A DNA stretch of 64,000 bases, taken from NCBI RefSeq assembly GCF_036370855.1, contig NC_088103.1, positions 36,869,904-36,933,903 on the forward strand. The letters run 5' to 3'. Shown one piece after another: positions 1 through 47,775 of this stretch (its first letter is position 1; every line of letters begins with the position of its first letter). The notes under the pieces were generated by a model. That model was not told the origin of the DNA, did not search any database, and saw only the letters and a list, made by a program, of their open reading frames with translations. Origin of the DNA: Dromaius novaehollandiae. Taxonomy: Eukaryota; Chordata; Aves; Casuariiformes; Dromaiidae. The translations under genes were made by a program, and so were the position numbers.

Positions 1-129
1 CCCTAAAAGTATAGAAAATGTAGGTGAAAATTTGGTATCGTAGAGAGGGCAGAGAGGAGGACAGACAGTTCAGGCAACTGCAGTTGTAGCAGATTTCTTG
101 AATGTTGTTCCTTTGTTTGATTTTTCCAG

Positions 130-10006
<9,877 letters not shown>

Positions 10007-10154
10007 GTGCAGTTCTGTTGTGAGGAGACATTGCACATTTTAAACATTTAAGTTGACCATTAACAGAGTAGTGTTTGGGGGGGGGGGGTTGCAGTAACTG
10101 GACTTTTAAACTAAACAAAAAGGAACTGGAAGAGGTTTTGCTTTAAAAAAGAAT

Positions 10155-10160
10155 AATAAA
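10155..10160 (+). terminator. ADD3: Proximal polyadenylation hexamer AATAAA
   Basis: A canonical AATAAA 149 nt after the stop codon, followed by a T/G-containing stretch (TTTTCGTGTTAATTG). It could give a short 3' UTR isoform, but usage is unproven. Confidence 0.45.
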
Positions 10161-11424
10161 ACATTTTCGTGTTAATTGAAAATTAATTCATCTCTCACTT
10201 AAGTGTGTCCAGAATTGCTATGAGGGGCTGAAACATTCAGTAGTTTCACGTAGAGCTGCACTGGCAGGTGCTCGAATGCCGTCATAGCAGATCAAACACA
10301 TCGCAGTGCACAGCAGCAAGTTCTGCCTGGAGTATTTTGCAGACCTTAAAATTTTCAGTACAGTTAAAGTCTTTAACAAAGTTACTGTTGAGTGATCATG
10401 TGACTTTTTTTTTTTTTTAACTGCTGTCTCATTTGGTAACCAGATCATACATTTTTGTATTGTGATTTTGACCATATATTTTGTTTCTGTACCCCTCTTT
10501 GAGTGGGTGCATATTAACAGCACACCTTTAAATCTTTTTAAGATTAGCTCATATAGAAATATTATACACTGGCACATAATATTAGGGGCAAAACTGTGTA
10601 AGAGAAAGTTTATTGGAATTATACAAAATGTCTAAGAATTCCATTCATCAATAACTTTTTTGCCAAATATTTCATTTTAGTGAAATATAATTTTTGAAGA
10701 CTTCTTTTTTATTCTATCAGTTGGGGGGAGAAATACCCTTATTTTTCAAGAAAGGGGATTTTATACACTTAACATTGATAATTTAGTTTAACTGGCAAAA
10801 CAAAAAAAGATTTTATATGTTCAAATGTTTGTATACCATTCAGTATAAAAGTATTATAAGCATGTGAACCAAGCATTTAATAGTAGAGTGTATTTAAGAA
10901 TGCTTGGTTTAGAGTATACTTAAATATAATTCAGAAATCCAGGGACTTAGAAATCAAAAGATAAAAGCATATAAAATTAAACGGGATTCATGTTTAAAAC
11001 TTACTGTTTTTTTTCCTTGCGGTATTGCTAATGAATGAAGAAAAATAATCTCTTAACATAACCAAATGAAGGAAACAAAACTGATAAAAGGGAAAGTGAA
11101 ATAGTAAGAAAATAGGAGGAGACAAAGAAAGTAAAAGTTTGGTGATTATTTTTTATTAAATATATGATATGGAATGTGGGGTATTTTTATTAAATCAGCA
11201 AAGTTACATTTCCATATTAGAAGTTTTAAATAATTTGTATGGATTCATACAGAGTGCAACACTTTTTTTTCCTTCACTTTCATTTTAATTTTAAAAGGGT
11301 CTCATGAATCTGTGTTGTCCTTTGGATGAACCCAGAGCAAATTAAAGTCTAGTGCCATGGGTAAGAGTGGTACTGCCACTTACTCATTTTTACTGATATT
11401 GTCATTTTACTACTTTTACTGTAT

Positions 11425-11432
11425 TGTAAATA
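11425..11432 (+). promoter_or_regulatory. Pumilio-type element TGTAAATA in the ADD3 3' UTR
   Basis: An exact match to the UGUANAUA consensus bound by PUM proteins. An 8-mer of this looseness can occur by chance in a 2-kb AT-rich UTR, so this is only a candidate. Confidence 0.3.
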
Positions 11433-12048
11433 CAAACAAGCATAGAAATTAACATAGGGTTTTTCTTCGCTGTGTCAAATTTGTCTGTAAATCAGTCATC
11501 ACAATAGGAAATACATTTAAAAGATCCGTGTGATTCCCGAATTGCCGGTTGAAATATTATACAATATATAAATTGTTAAATATGGCTGGAGAGTGGTTTG
11601 GCATGCAAAAATGTTGATTATAGCATGTTTGGGGGCTGGTTAGCTTTGACCGTGTAAGTGTGATAATGCAACGTTGGAATGGATCCTGGAAACAATTTTC
11701 TAGCTATCACTAAATACTGGAATCAGTGTTTTTAATCATAGTGGAAACTTTCAGTTGCTTACTTTGTTTTTTATGTTCTACATTATTTGTGTTGTATTAC
11801 AACATATGTAGAAACAGTAACCTGTGAACTACGCTTTTCATAACTTTTTTAAAAATATATCTAAATGAATGCAATGTGCATAAATATTTTTTAAAATGCA
11901 ACCGTGAACTATTTGCACCTTTTGCTAATGCCTCTATTTACTTGCTTTGGCATAAAGAATGAGCCAGCCAACTCTGTGTCCTGTGGAAAATATATAAATG
12001 TTATCTGAAATTGCTCATAGATGTAATGCTAATTAATGTTAAATCACA

Positions 12049-12054
12049 AATAAA
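12049..12054 (+). terminator. ADD3: Distal polyadenylation hexamer AATAAA of ADD3
   Basis: AATAAA preceded by an AT-rich stretch and followed about 20-35 nt later by a G/T-rich stretch (CTTGGTGTAGC near 12074). The likely cleavage point is about 12065-12075. This is the main 3' end that fits the expected UTR length. Confidence 0.8.
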
Positions 12055-12072
12055 CAGTATTTTAAATAGACG

Positions 12073-15000
12073 GACTTGGTGTAGCAGCCTCTTGTTTACA
12101 CAGTATCTCTTCCTTGTAAAGAGATGCTTTGATTCTGCATGTTACTTGTGAAGATTTTTTGCTAAAGACAGACTCTTTCTTGAATTTATTCTAAAAACTA
12201 TTGTTTTCCCTCTTGGAAGAGGAAAGAGGAGAATCATGTGGCCAAAAGCAGGGAATCGTCAGGCAGGATTTGGGGCCCTGGCTGCGTTTGTGCTGCCGGC
12301 GCTCCTTGCCTGGGCAAGGCTCTGCACCTTCTGGTTCTCTCCATCTTTCTCTGCAACGTGGGTTTAGGAGTGCTTGCTCCAACCGTAGGACTGGGGAGGT
12401 TTAAGGGCTGTGCAAGTATATAGCATGGAAACAACTTGTGTAAATTACCTTTTTTTTTTTTTTTTTTGGTTAATTAATGAAAACAAAGTTCTTTGTAGTA
12501 AAGCTGTTCTTTCAAAGTTATCTGAAGACGTGCATGCCATGCCTGGCCAGCATGTAGTATACCTCAGAACCTCTGAGGCTTCAGAATTTCAAATGTTGTG
12601 GTTTTATAGCTGCATCAACTTTGTAAAGTATCTTTAAGGATCTTGAAAAATGTTTGTTTTCTTTGTCTTTCCACAAATCAGCCTTTTGTTTCTATTTTCA
12701 AGAAGGTCAAAACCTAGCCCTCTAAGTCCAGTGGCAGTTTCATGAACTCTGTCCTGGTGTAGGGGACAATTTTGGTTCAGCATTTTGAATAACTAAATCT
12801 TAACTTAATTTCCAGTTATTTTCTTAGTGTTTCTTTCTCCAGGAGCGTTTACAATCTGCTCAGTGCTGTAGTAACATGAAAGTGGACACCGTATCAACAC
12901 TGGGGAGCTTACCCTGTAAGGCTGAACGCATCTATAGTTTTGTTCTGATGTGAACTCCCTTTTTCCCCAAGAGTCCATGAACCACAACAGCCCCTTCATG
13001 TTCACTTGGACCTTATTCCTCCACAGTGTTACAAGAAGGGTCTGAGATTCTAGGAGCCAAAGCATGGAAATAAAGTGGGTGTTAATTACAGGCATAAGGT
13101 ATGTTAAGGCTCAACAAGTGGCCGTAGGAAGTAGGAGGCCTTGGAAAACCTAGCTTGAAAACAGACCACTGACACAATAGGTCAACAGTAGTAATTATCA
13201 CACAATAGGTAGCAGTTATTGCTATCAGAGTGCTTAACCCAAGAAAGTCAGAGAAGAAACGGTGCATCCTATGAGGAATTGTACACAAGCTGTTGTGTAA
13301 GAATATTCTTAAGGAATTGAGGTTGTGCATCTTTACACCCTGCTCTTGTGTATGTATGGCAAAATGACTAAAATCCAAGTTGTGATCAGGTTTGTTCACA
13401 CAGTACTCTGAAGATGAGGGTTACATAGCAAAATAGATTTTGCCTCATTTGCTGCAGAAGTTTGAAAGTGTTGTTACTGAGGCTTTAGATTCTGTAAGGA
13501 GATAGGATAACGTCATGGTTAAGGCTGTTGTAGGTCATTTTGAACAATATTTCCCTGCTTTGCCGGTTAAGTTACTGCATGGTGTTGAGTAAATCAGTTA
13601 AACTGCTGTTTTCTCTGGTGCTTAGTGGTTGAGGATCTTTTATTTTCTGGATGTCCATTTGCAAAAGTGCTGAGTTTTCACTGTTGCAACTGCAGAGAGC
13701 TCTGTGGAGACCTCCGAAGTGCTGCACAACGCTAAGGAGCCAGGAATGGGGGAAAGACCCACTGTGGCTCAAACTGGGCGCACAGGTCTGATGGAAACTG
13801 CTAACATTAGCCTCCATGTGCTTCCATTATGCTTTCTACAAGCTGGAGGGAAAATACCTCCTCTTGCTCCCACGGCTGTTTATGGGATTGGCATTTGTCA
13901 GGTGCCGTCATGGTGAAGCCTGCTACGCAGCGCAGAAGTCTTGTGTCCTCGTCGGGTTTGAGCAACGCATAGCAAATAAGACAAATGACCTCATACCAAA
14001 CAAGGAGGAAGCAAAATATTGAATGATTGCTCTTTCGCTGTCTGTTGGAGAGCCAGTATGGGAAAAGAGGTGGAGCACGCATTAAAAAGCGCTAATTAAA
14101 ACCCGTATGGTAACGTGGACGAAGAAGGCGGTTGGACCGCAGTCAGGCAGTCTGTGGGCGCTGTGTGCGCAGTCCAGGCAGCGCTGGCAGCCTCGCGGGG
14201 AAAGAAAGCCTCAGGCACATTCAGGGGAGGTGGACTTCTCCGATATTTGGGCTGTCACAGAGCACGTATAAACTCCTATTTTTAGGGACCTGCAGATCGG
14301 CCCAAGTTGCACAGACTTTACATAAATAATAAAAAGCACATCCCTAATATAAAGGTTACTCACTGCTTTGCTAAAATTTGTGATGACTCTTGGAAAGCCA
14401 GCAGCAATATGAGTCTCTAAAAGAAAATATTGCCAGAATATAGTATGGATAAAGTTGCATATTTTTCTATAGCCTTGTTCCTTGGAACTGTACGATTACG
14501 TTAGCTTTAAATTTTATATGTGCAGGCGGTGCACGCCAACACATCCAGGCAGTTTTGCCTTGGAAGAGCACACAGCATGGAAAGTTTTAGTCAACTCTGA
14601 TCAACTTGTAAACAAACAAAACAAAGCCATATGATGAGAACTAAGGCAAATGTAATAGCAGCTTATGCTCCCAGCTCTGTTTATGTAGTCTAACGTAGCT
14701 CTAGTATTACCCATTAAATATGTATATATTTAATCCTGTAAAAACACACTACTCCTACAACAGTGGCATGAGCTCTGCAGGGCAATTATGTGGAGGAGAG
14801 GGAGAGAGGTGGATTTCCTTGGATGAGTTTCAAAGTCCCCTTACACTTAATTGCTCCTTTCTTCTTTCTGTATCTATAAGAAGCAATGTATATTCAAGAG
14901 TTTACCCTTAGCATTGAAATTCTGGTTGAGTCTGAAGTAAAACCGAGCCTTTGAAAGCTGAAAATTCAAATGGCCATTAGATGGCATCAGTTTTTCACGT

Positions 15001-17590
15001 TTGCTGCATCTGTCCTTGTAGCTGGAAAGCCATTAACAAAGGGCTTTCAAAGAAAGTGTTTTGGTGTCGATTTTGTGGGCATCGTTCCAGTTTCCGCGCA
15101 GGGATGAAAGCAGACATCTGGCTTCTGAACTCATTTTTGATATCAATTCATTTCAAAATCCAGAAGTGGAATGTGGTTTGTCCGGGAAGCAAAGACTTCC
15201 ACTTCATTCGATGGTTTCTCACATTTACAACTAGTTAAGAGTGTATTTTTTGCACTCATAAGCTTACTCCACTGAACAGAAGAATATCCTGTGTTCAGTG
15301 CTTTCTCTCCAACAACCTTACCCACAGGCCAGGGGCCTCTTTGTATTTTTAAGATCGTTGGAGTAGAAATGACAGTCCCTGGTAGGAGGTATGCGGGTCA
15401 ACCCAAAATGGTGAGATTAAGTGCTTTGTTTTTATCCTAAAGCAGTAACTTCAATTTTAATCAACCTTTTAGCTCAAGTGCTCCTTTATTCATGTCTCAT
15501 GAGAAAATCCTTACGTGACTCTCCAGCTCATCTTTGGCAAGCTACATTATCTCCTCCTACCTTCTCCTTTCACATCAGTTTGTTCAAATTTAGAATGTGC
15601 CAACAAAAAATAACCATCAGGCTATCCCCTCGAATCCTGGCAGTGCCCGGGCAACGCTTCTGTGACCTGCTCTTTCTTTGGTGGTGGGCAGCACAGAAGG
15701 TGGGGGATACCGCTTTGAGCCCTGCACCCTGAGGAAGACCTTGAAGCCAAGTTTGCTACACCCTGCTGCTCTCCACAGGGTAAGTTTGACTAGTGCCGGT
15801 CTTAGGGCTGGCTGGCTCTCTCTAGTGCTGGACGTAGAGTGTGCCGACCCTGTGACAGCAGCGTTGTGAATGCCCAACAAATTGAGGTTATTAAGATACA
15901 AACTACCTCAGTTCCTCACTTGTTGGGGTAACATGGCTGAGAACCAGCAGAGCTTCAGGTGCCTTATTGACAAGGGCAGAGCTTTGCTGATCTCGCCCTC
16001 AGATTTAGCTCTGGATATGCAAACGGAGAACAAAATATCAGGTGATAGTGGGGCAAATTGCGTCATCAGAGCTCTGTTCCTAGAAACAAGGTTGACAGTG
16101 AAGGAAGGTATTTAAAAGTATGGGGGAAATCTGCTTGCTTTTGGAGTGGAACCACAACAGTTCGGAGAGTTTTTTGCGGCTTTTTTAAGTGGAATGGCAT
16201 GCTTTGCCTCTGGCTCAACCCATTCACCCATCCTTGCTCTTTAGCAGCTAAATTCTGCCAAAGTCCCAGTTGAAATCTTTGTACTTGTGCTTCTGGGTCT
16301 CGGTCTCTGTCTCTGAATGCAAATCGTTGGAGGTTGAAGACAAGTTCTCAGGCAGTATCACTGCATGCTCACCCTGTTCTTACACTTTTCTCCAAGTGTT
16401 GTGGTCTTGTCTTTGTGGAAACAGACTATTGAGCTAGTTGGACCTTCATTCTGATCCATTACAGTTACTTACAAGTTAATTGAACTTGGGAAGGGAAAAG
16501 ACACTAGCTGTTAATGTTTGTGCCATTAACTGTTGTGTGGGGAAGATCTTGGAGAGCAAAGAGAAGTGGATGCCCTGAGCTCTCTCCAAGAGAGAATAAA
16601 GACATGTCTGACTTTTTTTTTTTTTTTTTAAAGAGATGTCAGAGTGTTTCTTACTTGGGATCTGCCTGTAAATGAAGTCACATAATGGAAAAATGATGGA
16701 TGGAAGCATTTTGAACATGTGTTTAGCAGAACTTCCCTTTCGGTCTGTCTTGCCTGACTTTCCTAGTTTCTTCTTCATGTCCTTGGTCAGCATTTGCACT
16801 GCATCAAACCCAGGGAGAGAAAACTAAAGGCTCAAAGCTCATGTGAGGCAGATGCAGTCTTTTTCCCCTCTAGGATTTTATGCTTAGGTGTGATATTAAT
16901 GCATCCATATCATGCAGGTCCTCAGCTTCTCCTTTAAATCAAGCAGTGCCATGCCACAAATCTAGTGCTATTGCCTGAATAGGAAAAATAGATCACGTTA
17001 TCTTGGCAGAAGCCCAGGTTGCATTTAATACAGGGTCTGATAATGCAACATATTAAGTAAATGGGGGTCACAGTGAGAGCCTGTGAAGATGTATGACTTG
17101 GAGGTGAGCGTACGATTGCTGGAATCAGCAGGCGCAGACACCATGGAGATAAAGGTGCTGTTTGCCCTAGTGTTCAACTGCCAGTGTTAATAGCAAATGC
17201 TCTGTCCCAGCCAGATAACATAGCCACAAAATGCGGCTACTCTTCCTTGCTCCTCCAAATATAGATTTGTTCCCCCTACCTGCCTGATAACGTCTCATCA
17301 ACTGTCAAAACCAGCAGTTTCCCTAAAAGTTATTTGCTCATAAAGTAAAAGCAAAGTTCAAAGATGAGTGACCTCAGCAGAGACCAGCAGACCTTTCAGA
17401 GCAAAGCTCTGCAGGGGTCACGGTCCCTCTTCGGCACTGCTCTGAGACAGGGGGTGCTTGCAAAACCACGGGAAGAAGAAAAATAACAACTTGGTTGCTT
17501 TTGACCCAATTAGTCCAATTATATTCTTTATTTTGAAGTGCCTTTAATGCAAATGAATGACCAGCCACCTGGACGTTTCCCGTTCTTCCC
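12073..17590. other. Intergenic ADD3-MXI1, first part
   Basis: About 5.5 kb with no gene I can support. It includes T runs at 12450-12467 and 16612-16630, a patch of higher GC at 14110-14230, and an AT-rich low-CpG block at 14340-14740 of the kind often seen in conserved noncoding DNA. The many short ORFs on both strands overlap one another and match nothing. Confidence 0.75.
17547..17554 (+). promoter_or_regulatory. Octamer (POU) motif ATGCAAAT
   Basis: A perfect octamer inside an AT-rich block (17470-17580) that also has CCAATTAGTCCAATTA and, 15 bp downstream, a CACCTG E-box. It sits about 3.1 kb upstream of MXI1 exon 1a. Binding is unproven. Confidence 0.3.
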
Positions 17591-20370
17591 TTTTCTGCCA
17601 AAGCTCTAGCTAGGATGTAGCTGGCATCAGCGCGCCGCGCTCGCCAGCCGGCACGCAGGGAGCCCCGGCGGCCGCCGCTCTGCTCCCGGCTCTGCGTTTG
17701 CACCCCCTCCTCCCTTCACCTGCTGAAAAAGTTAAGCGAAAAATGCCTTTTCCTTTCTGACTGTGCGAGCAGGGCTGCGTACCGACAACGCAAGAAGAAA
17801 AAATCAATTAGGGGCTGAATCGGCCGCTGGCATCCGCACAAGAGCTTTTCCCTGCCACGGCTTTGGGGCCCGACAGCTCTGGCGGTTGAGGCGCAAGTGT
17901 CTCTTCAGGCCAACTCCGCTTCATTTCTCCATCGTTAAGATGCTGCCAGGGTTTCTGAGGGGGGTTTTGTGGTTCAAATGCTGGTCGCAGTCAATGGCCG
18001 GAGCTCAAGGCCGGATCCTGAACCTCATGTCGCGGCTCAGCAAGGTCCCGGGAGCCCCGGTGGGGTCGGTCGGTGTTCACACCGCAGAGCTGAAGGTAGC
18101 TCTTGCTCCACTGGGGATTTTGGGAGCGAGCGGAAGGAGCCTCTGAGCTGAGGGATTTAATCCCAGCGGAGCCGAAACCTCCCGCGGGGCCCGGCCAGGA
18201 GCAGCCCCGGTCCCAGGAGCTCGGGCTATGCTTTTTGCAAACCCAGCACCCGTGCTCCGGCTCCCAGGACGGCGAGCGTTGAACGCTGTGAAGCTGTAAC
18301 CAAACGCGGCAGGGAGGCCGCGCCGAGCGGGAGCCCTCTGCTTTCGGGGGGCTTTTGCCAGTTTTGAGATAGCACCAGGGTCAGATGGAGGCATCAGCCA
18401 GGAGACCCACGCGGCACGAGGCGAACGGAAGGGCTGAAGAAACCCCTTCTCCCCATGCCCAGCGCCGGTTTCTTGTTCCAGCCTCTTCAAACACCCTTGC
18501 TTGTCTAGTGGGCAGCAACAAAGCCGAGGTTTGAACCATTAACCCTGCCTGGCTTTAGTCTTATTTTAAAGCTGGTAAGAGCCAACATTCAACCAGAATA
18601 TGCCGTGCACGTTGTTAGAGTTTATTTGCGGGCATTCAGCAGTGTTTACATCCCGTATGTAATCGTAGCTGTTCAAATATTGATCTCCCGGCGGGCAGGT
18701 CGTCAGAGTGCCGTCGCTCCCCGGCCGCCGGCGTGGCTGCTCCCTCCCGGGCCCGGTTCGCGGCGCCGGCTCCACATGGCCCCGGCACAGGCGCAGCAGG
18801 CAGCACCGTGTGTAGCGACCGGGGCGATTCGCTTGGGACCAGGCGCTACCCCAGGCTGCCCGAGCCAGCACTGCATTTCAGCCGATTTCTGCGTCCCGCT
18901 CGCCCGGCGGGAGGCACCGCTTCAGGGCTGCTGTGAATACCTGCACACTTCCCTTCGTTTAAAATGCGCACAAAGCAAAAAGGGAGGGAGAGGGGAAATA
19001 GTACTGATGATTTTTGTCTGCTGGGCATTTTAGTTTTAAAAGCAACTTCTGAGGCGCACTAAAAACTTTCTCTGCTTTTCCTTTCGGTCTCTTCTTCGGG
19101 TTGCAACCGGACGGGAGGGCTTTTACGCGCTGCCAGCAGCCAGGTTACTCTCTCAGAGCAGCAAAGCAGAAACACTGTTTTGTGTTGCTCATGAGGAAGA
19201 GCTAACCGTGCGCTGTGTTTCCGCATTGATGCATTTTGCACTGTTAAAATATTTCCACTTAATAGTGATGCTACCAATGGGATACTTCCACCTGCGCACG
19301 CCCGAGCCAGGGCGCCAAGCGGCTGCCGCGAGCGGAGCACAACCCGCCCCGCTCTCGCCGAGACCTGCTCAGGCCGTCGGCACGGCCGGCTCACGCGATT
19401 CTGGGAAAACACATTTATTGGAGACATCAACAGCGTGAGAAAGCAGCAATGTCTTGGCGAGGGAAACTGGTGCTGGGAGCCTCGGGGGGGTGCAAAGGGG
19501 CTGCACGCGTGCATCGCCCCCCCCCCCGTCCTGAAGCACACAAATGGCTTAATAGCTGGAAAATTAAAATTAAGTGGGGCACGTTCCCGTAAGGAGAAAT
19601 GCACGGAGCATGTTAGTCTTCACCCTGAGTGTGAATTAAATATCTTTGGCGGTGCAAATTTGGCTGTGCTCTTAGCGCAGCACACGTGCGCGTGTATTTT
19701 TGACAGCTGCCTCTAATTTGCTAGATGTGATTACGAATTGATTTTAGGCTTTGGCATTGTAACTTCCCCGCTCCTAAAGGATTTACAGCACCTCTTACCT
19801 CTCCCCGTTACCTGAAACCCTCTCGGAGCTGCAGCGAGCGGGTTACAGGCTTTCGCTCCCGCCATCCCTCTCCAGCGGCCGAAAGGGCCGTCTGTGCTCG
19901 CCCCCCGGCTGCGCAGACCCACGCGCGTGAGCGCAGCACTGCTGGGGGTCTTCCAGGCGGGCAGGGACACCACCAACGTCCGGACGGCTCCTCTCCTCCC
20001 ATCGCCCCTCTGCTGGCGCAGCAGCTGCTCTCGGTCGCTGCGAGGTACCTTGCAGTCCTGCTAACCCTGGGTCCTACTCGACTTCATTCCCCTGCGATTG
20101 TCAGAGAAAATATTTAACGTGGAGGGTAAAGTGTGTATGTATGTGTGAGTGTATATATATGCATATATGAATCTGAAGTTCCTAAAGTTCTCGTGAAAGC
20201 GTCTTTGCAATTCCCATTTTCGTGTTACCCTTCCCAAGACTGTTATGTTCCTCTGCTGCCTCTACTAGGGGAAAAAAAGTCTGTGCAAATGTTGTTTAAG
20301 GAAAACAAAAAACAAGACAAAAAGCGCCCGTAAGATACTTTCCGCTACGCACACTTTACATACACACACG
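17591..20370. other. Intergenic, CpG-richer shoulder upstream of MXI1
   Basis: CpG frequency rises in separate patches (about 17630-17700, 17820-18420, 18680-18930, 19080-19500, 19810-20040), with AT-rich gaps between. There is no spliceable coding sequence I recognise. The opposing ORFs up to 181 aa here are explained by GC content. It could hold upstream regulatory DNA or a noncoding transcript; neither is shown. Confidence 0.5.
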
Positions 20371-20498
20371 TACACGCACACGCACCAGCCGCGGCGGGCG
20401 GCAACCGCGGGGCACCGCGCACGGCCCCGCCGCCCCGGCCGAGCCCCCGCACAGCCCCGGCGCCGAGCGGCCCCGCGGCGGCTCTCCGCAGGCGCGGC

Positions 20499-20525
20499 GG
20501 GGCGGGGCGGGGCGGGGCGGGGCGG
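20499..20525 (+). repeat. GGGGC tandem array (overlapping Sp1-type GC boxes)
   Basis: About five uninterrupted GGGGC units, giving overlapping GGGGCGGGGC boxes. They likely bind Sp/KLF factors and can form G-quadruplexes. Confidence 0.85.
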
Positions 20526-20640
20526 CGGGGCGGGCCCGGCGGCGGCGGCGCCGTCTGGGGGAGCGGCGCAAAAGCGGCGGCAGCGCTAGGACCGCGGCGC
20601 CGCCGGGCGCAGCCGCGCAGGCAGCGCACCCGCGGAGGGC

Positions 20641-46256
<25,616 letters not shown>

Positions 46257-46429
46257 GTAAGTAGCTAATGAGCTGAATTCTAAGAAACACAAGCCTGGTG
46301 AGTGTAATGTGCTTTAGCGTTACACATGCAGGTGTTGTTTGATCAGCTTAGCAGGTCATGGCTGACCACGCTGCATCAGGTAGTTTTAAAAGTTGGGGGA
46401 AGACGCACAAAGATCTGAAAAAGAAGCCT

Positions 46430-46432
<3 letters not shown>

Positions 46433-46468
<36 letters not shown>
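46433..46468 (+). repeat. (CT)n microsatellite
   Basis: About 17 CT units plus a short degenerate tail, 177 bp after the microexon donor. It could affect spacing but not the donor itself. Confidence 0.9.
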
Positions 46469-46472
<4 letters not shown>

Positions 46473-47689
46473 TTCTCTTTGAAAAGGCAAGAAGTGACCC
46501 AGTTTTGTGACTAATCTGTATGCAGAGTAAATGCTGTTCTTCTCCTGACATAGTGAAATCTGATTGGGGCACTTTCCATACATGAGGTTGCTACGGGATC
46601 AGGTTTCTTGGGCCCTCAGTACATGTTACCATGAACGAAGGGCAGAGCCCTGTGCTCTCCACCCTCTCCCTCCCACCCGTCTGCAGGGCTGTAATAATCT
46701 CTGCGGTGCAGAAGAAAATACGATTGTCTGAGGGCTCTGAGGTCTGGCTGACAGCACTCCCGTGAAGAGCTTCTCTTCTAACCTGTTTTAGAGTTGAGCC
46801 TGTTTATCCTTGAATCTGGATGGAGTTTTAGCAAGCCTTGCAGTTTTGTTACTTGGCTAGCTCTGCTATGTGACTCAACCCTTTTGTAACAGGAGTTAAA
46901 GTAAGATAAATACCATTGAAACAAGGGGAGCTCGTTCACACACAGATCAGATTATAGCCTTCCATTCAGGATGCTATAGTTAAGGTTGTGTCAGGGTTTC
47001 CATTATAAACCTATCTTGGTTTTTCTGTGGGATTTCTGTTTGGGGTTTTGTGTCTGTGGGTGCATGGTGTTTTTTGTTGTTTTTTGGTGGCTGGTGGAAC
47101 AAAAGCAGTGCTCCGGCCAGCTGCTCCTATGAAGACACCCATAGGGTGGGCAAGCTGAGTCTGAGTAGGTTGATTGCCTCGTCTTCCCTCTTAGCAGTCA
47201 TCATTTAACAGGGGATGGGGGCACTGCAATGGTGGCCAAGGGTTCAGAGGCTTCAGAGGAGTGTGGATCTCATTTTCAGATAAGGTCTTCCCATATAGCT
47301 TCAACAGAATCAAAGCTGGGTACCTCAAGGGGTGGGTTGCCCTCTGTTTCCCCCACACCTGCCCCCTTTATGTTGGGAAGCAGCTTTGCCTTTGCATTGC
47401 GTGGGTGGTGTCTTCATGACTGTGCCTGTATCTCCTGGTAGCTGTGAGGGTCTGCAGAGCTGCCGTGGTCCTGTCTTTCTGGAGTGGTGCAGGGAGGCTT
47501 TTCATTTGGGTTGTGTTTCTCTCCTGCCCCACTGAGCCTTGACCTTTCCCAGTCCCAGGCTGAGCTGTGTGGGGAAGTGCTGGCCCCTTGGTTTTCCAGT
47601 GCTCTCTGCAGCTTTATTTACCAATGACAGAAAGAAAATGCAATGCTTGGGTCTGACCCAGAACGGAGGGTGCTTTTTTTCTCCATGAC

Positions 47690-47775
47690 AACAGTAAACC
47701 GTCACTAATTTTCAATGTGCTTATTTGCATATCTAATTGTTACCGCAAACGCTGCTTGCCCTCAGTGCAGCTCTC
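47690..47775. promoter_or_regulatory. Octamer plus homeodomain-motif block in intron 3
   Basis: Contains the reverse octamer ATTTGCAT (47723-47730), TAATTTTC and CTAATTGTTACC within 60 bp, in unique low-CpG sequence. A candidate enhancer core; unproven. Confidence 0.25.

Larger units (their letters stand above)
10007..12072 (+). other. ADD3: ADD3 3' untranslated region
   Basis: AT-rich sequence with no ORF of note, running from the TAA to about 20 nt after the distal AATAAA at 12049. The length of about 2.06 kb is in the range I expect for ADD3. It contains a G run at 10078-10088, T runs at 10407-10419 and 11266-11273, and a TGTAAATA at 11425. The exact cleavage site is estimated. Confidence 0.85.

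Noticed and set aside
17374..19604. Several ORFs of 100-181 aa on both strands upstream of MXI1
   Set aside because: They overlap each other in opposite directions, have no homology I recognise, and track GC content.
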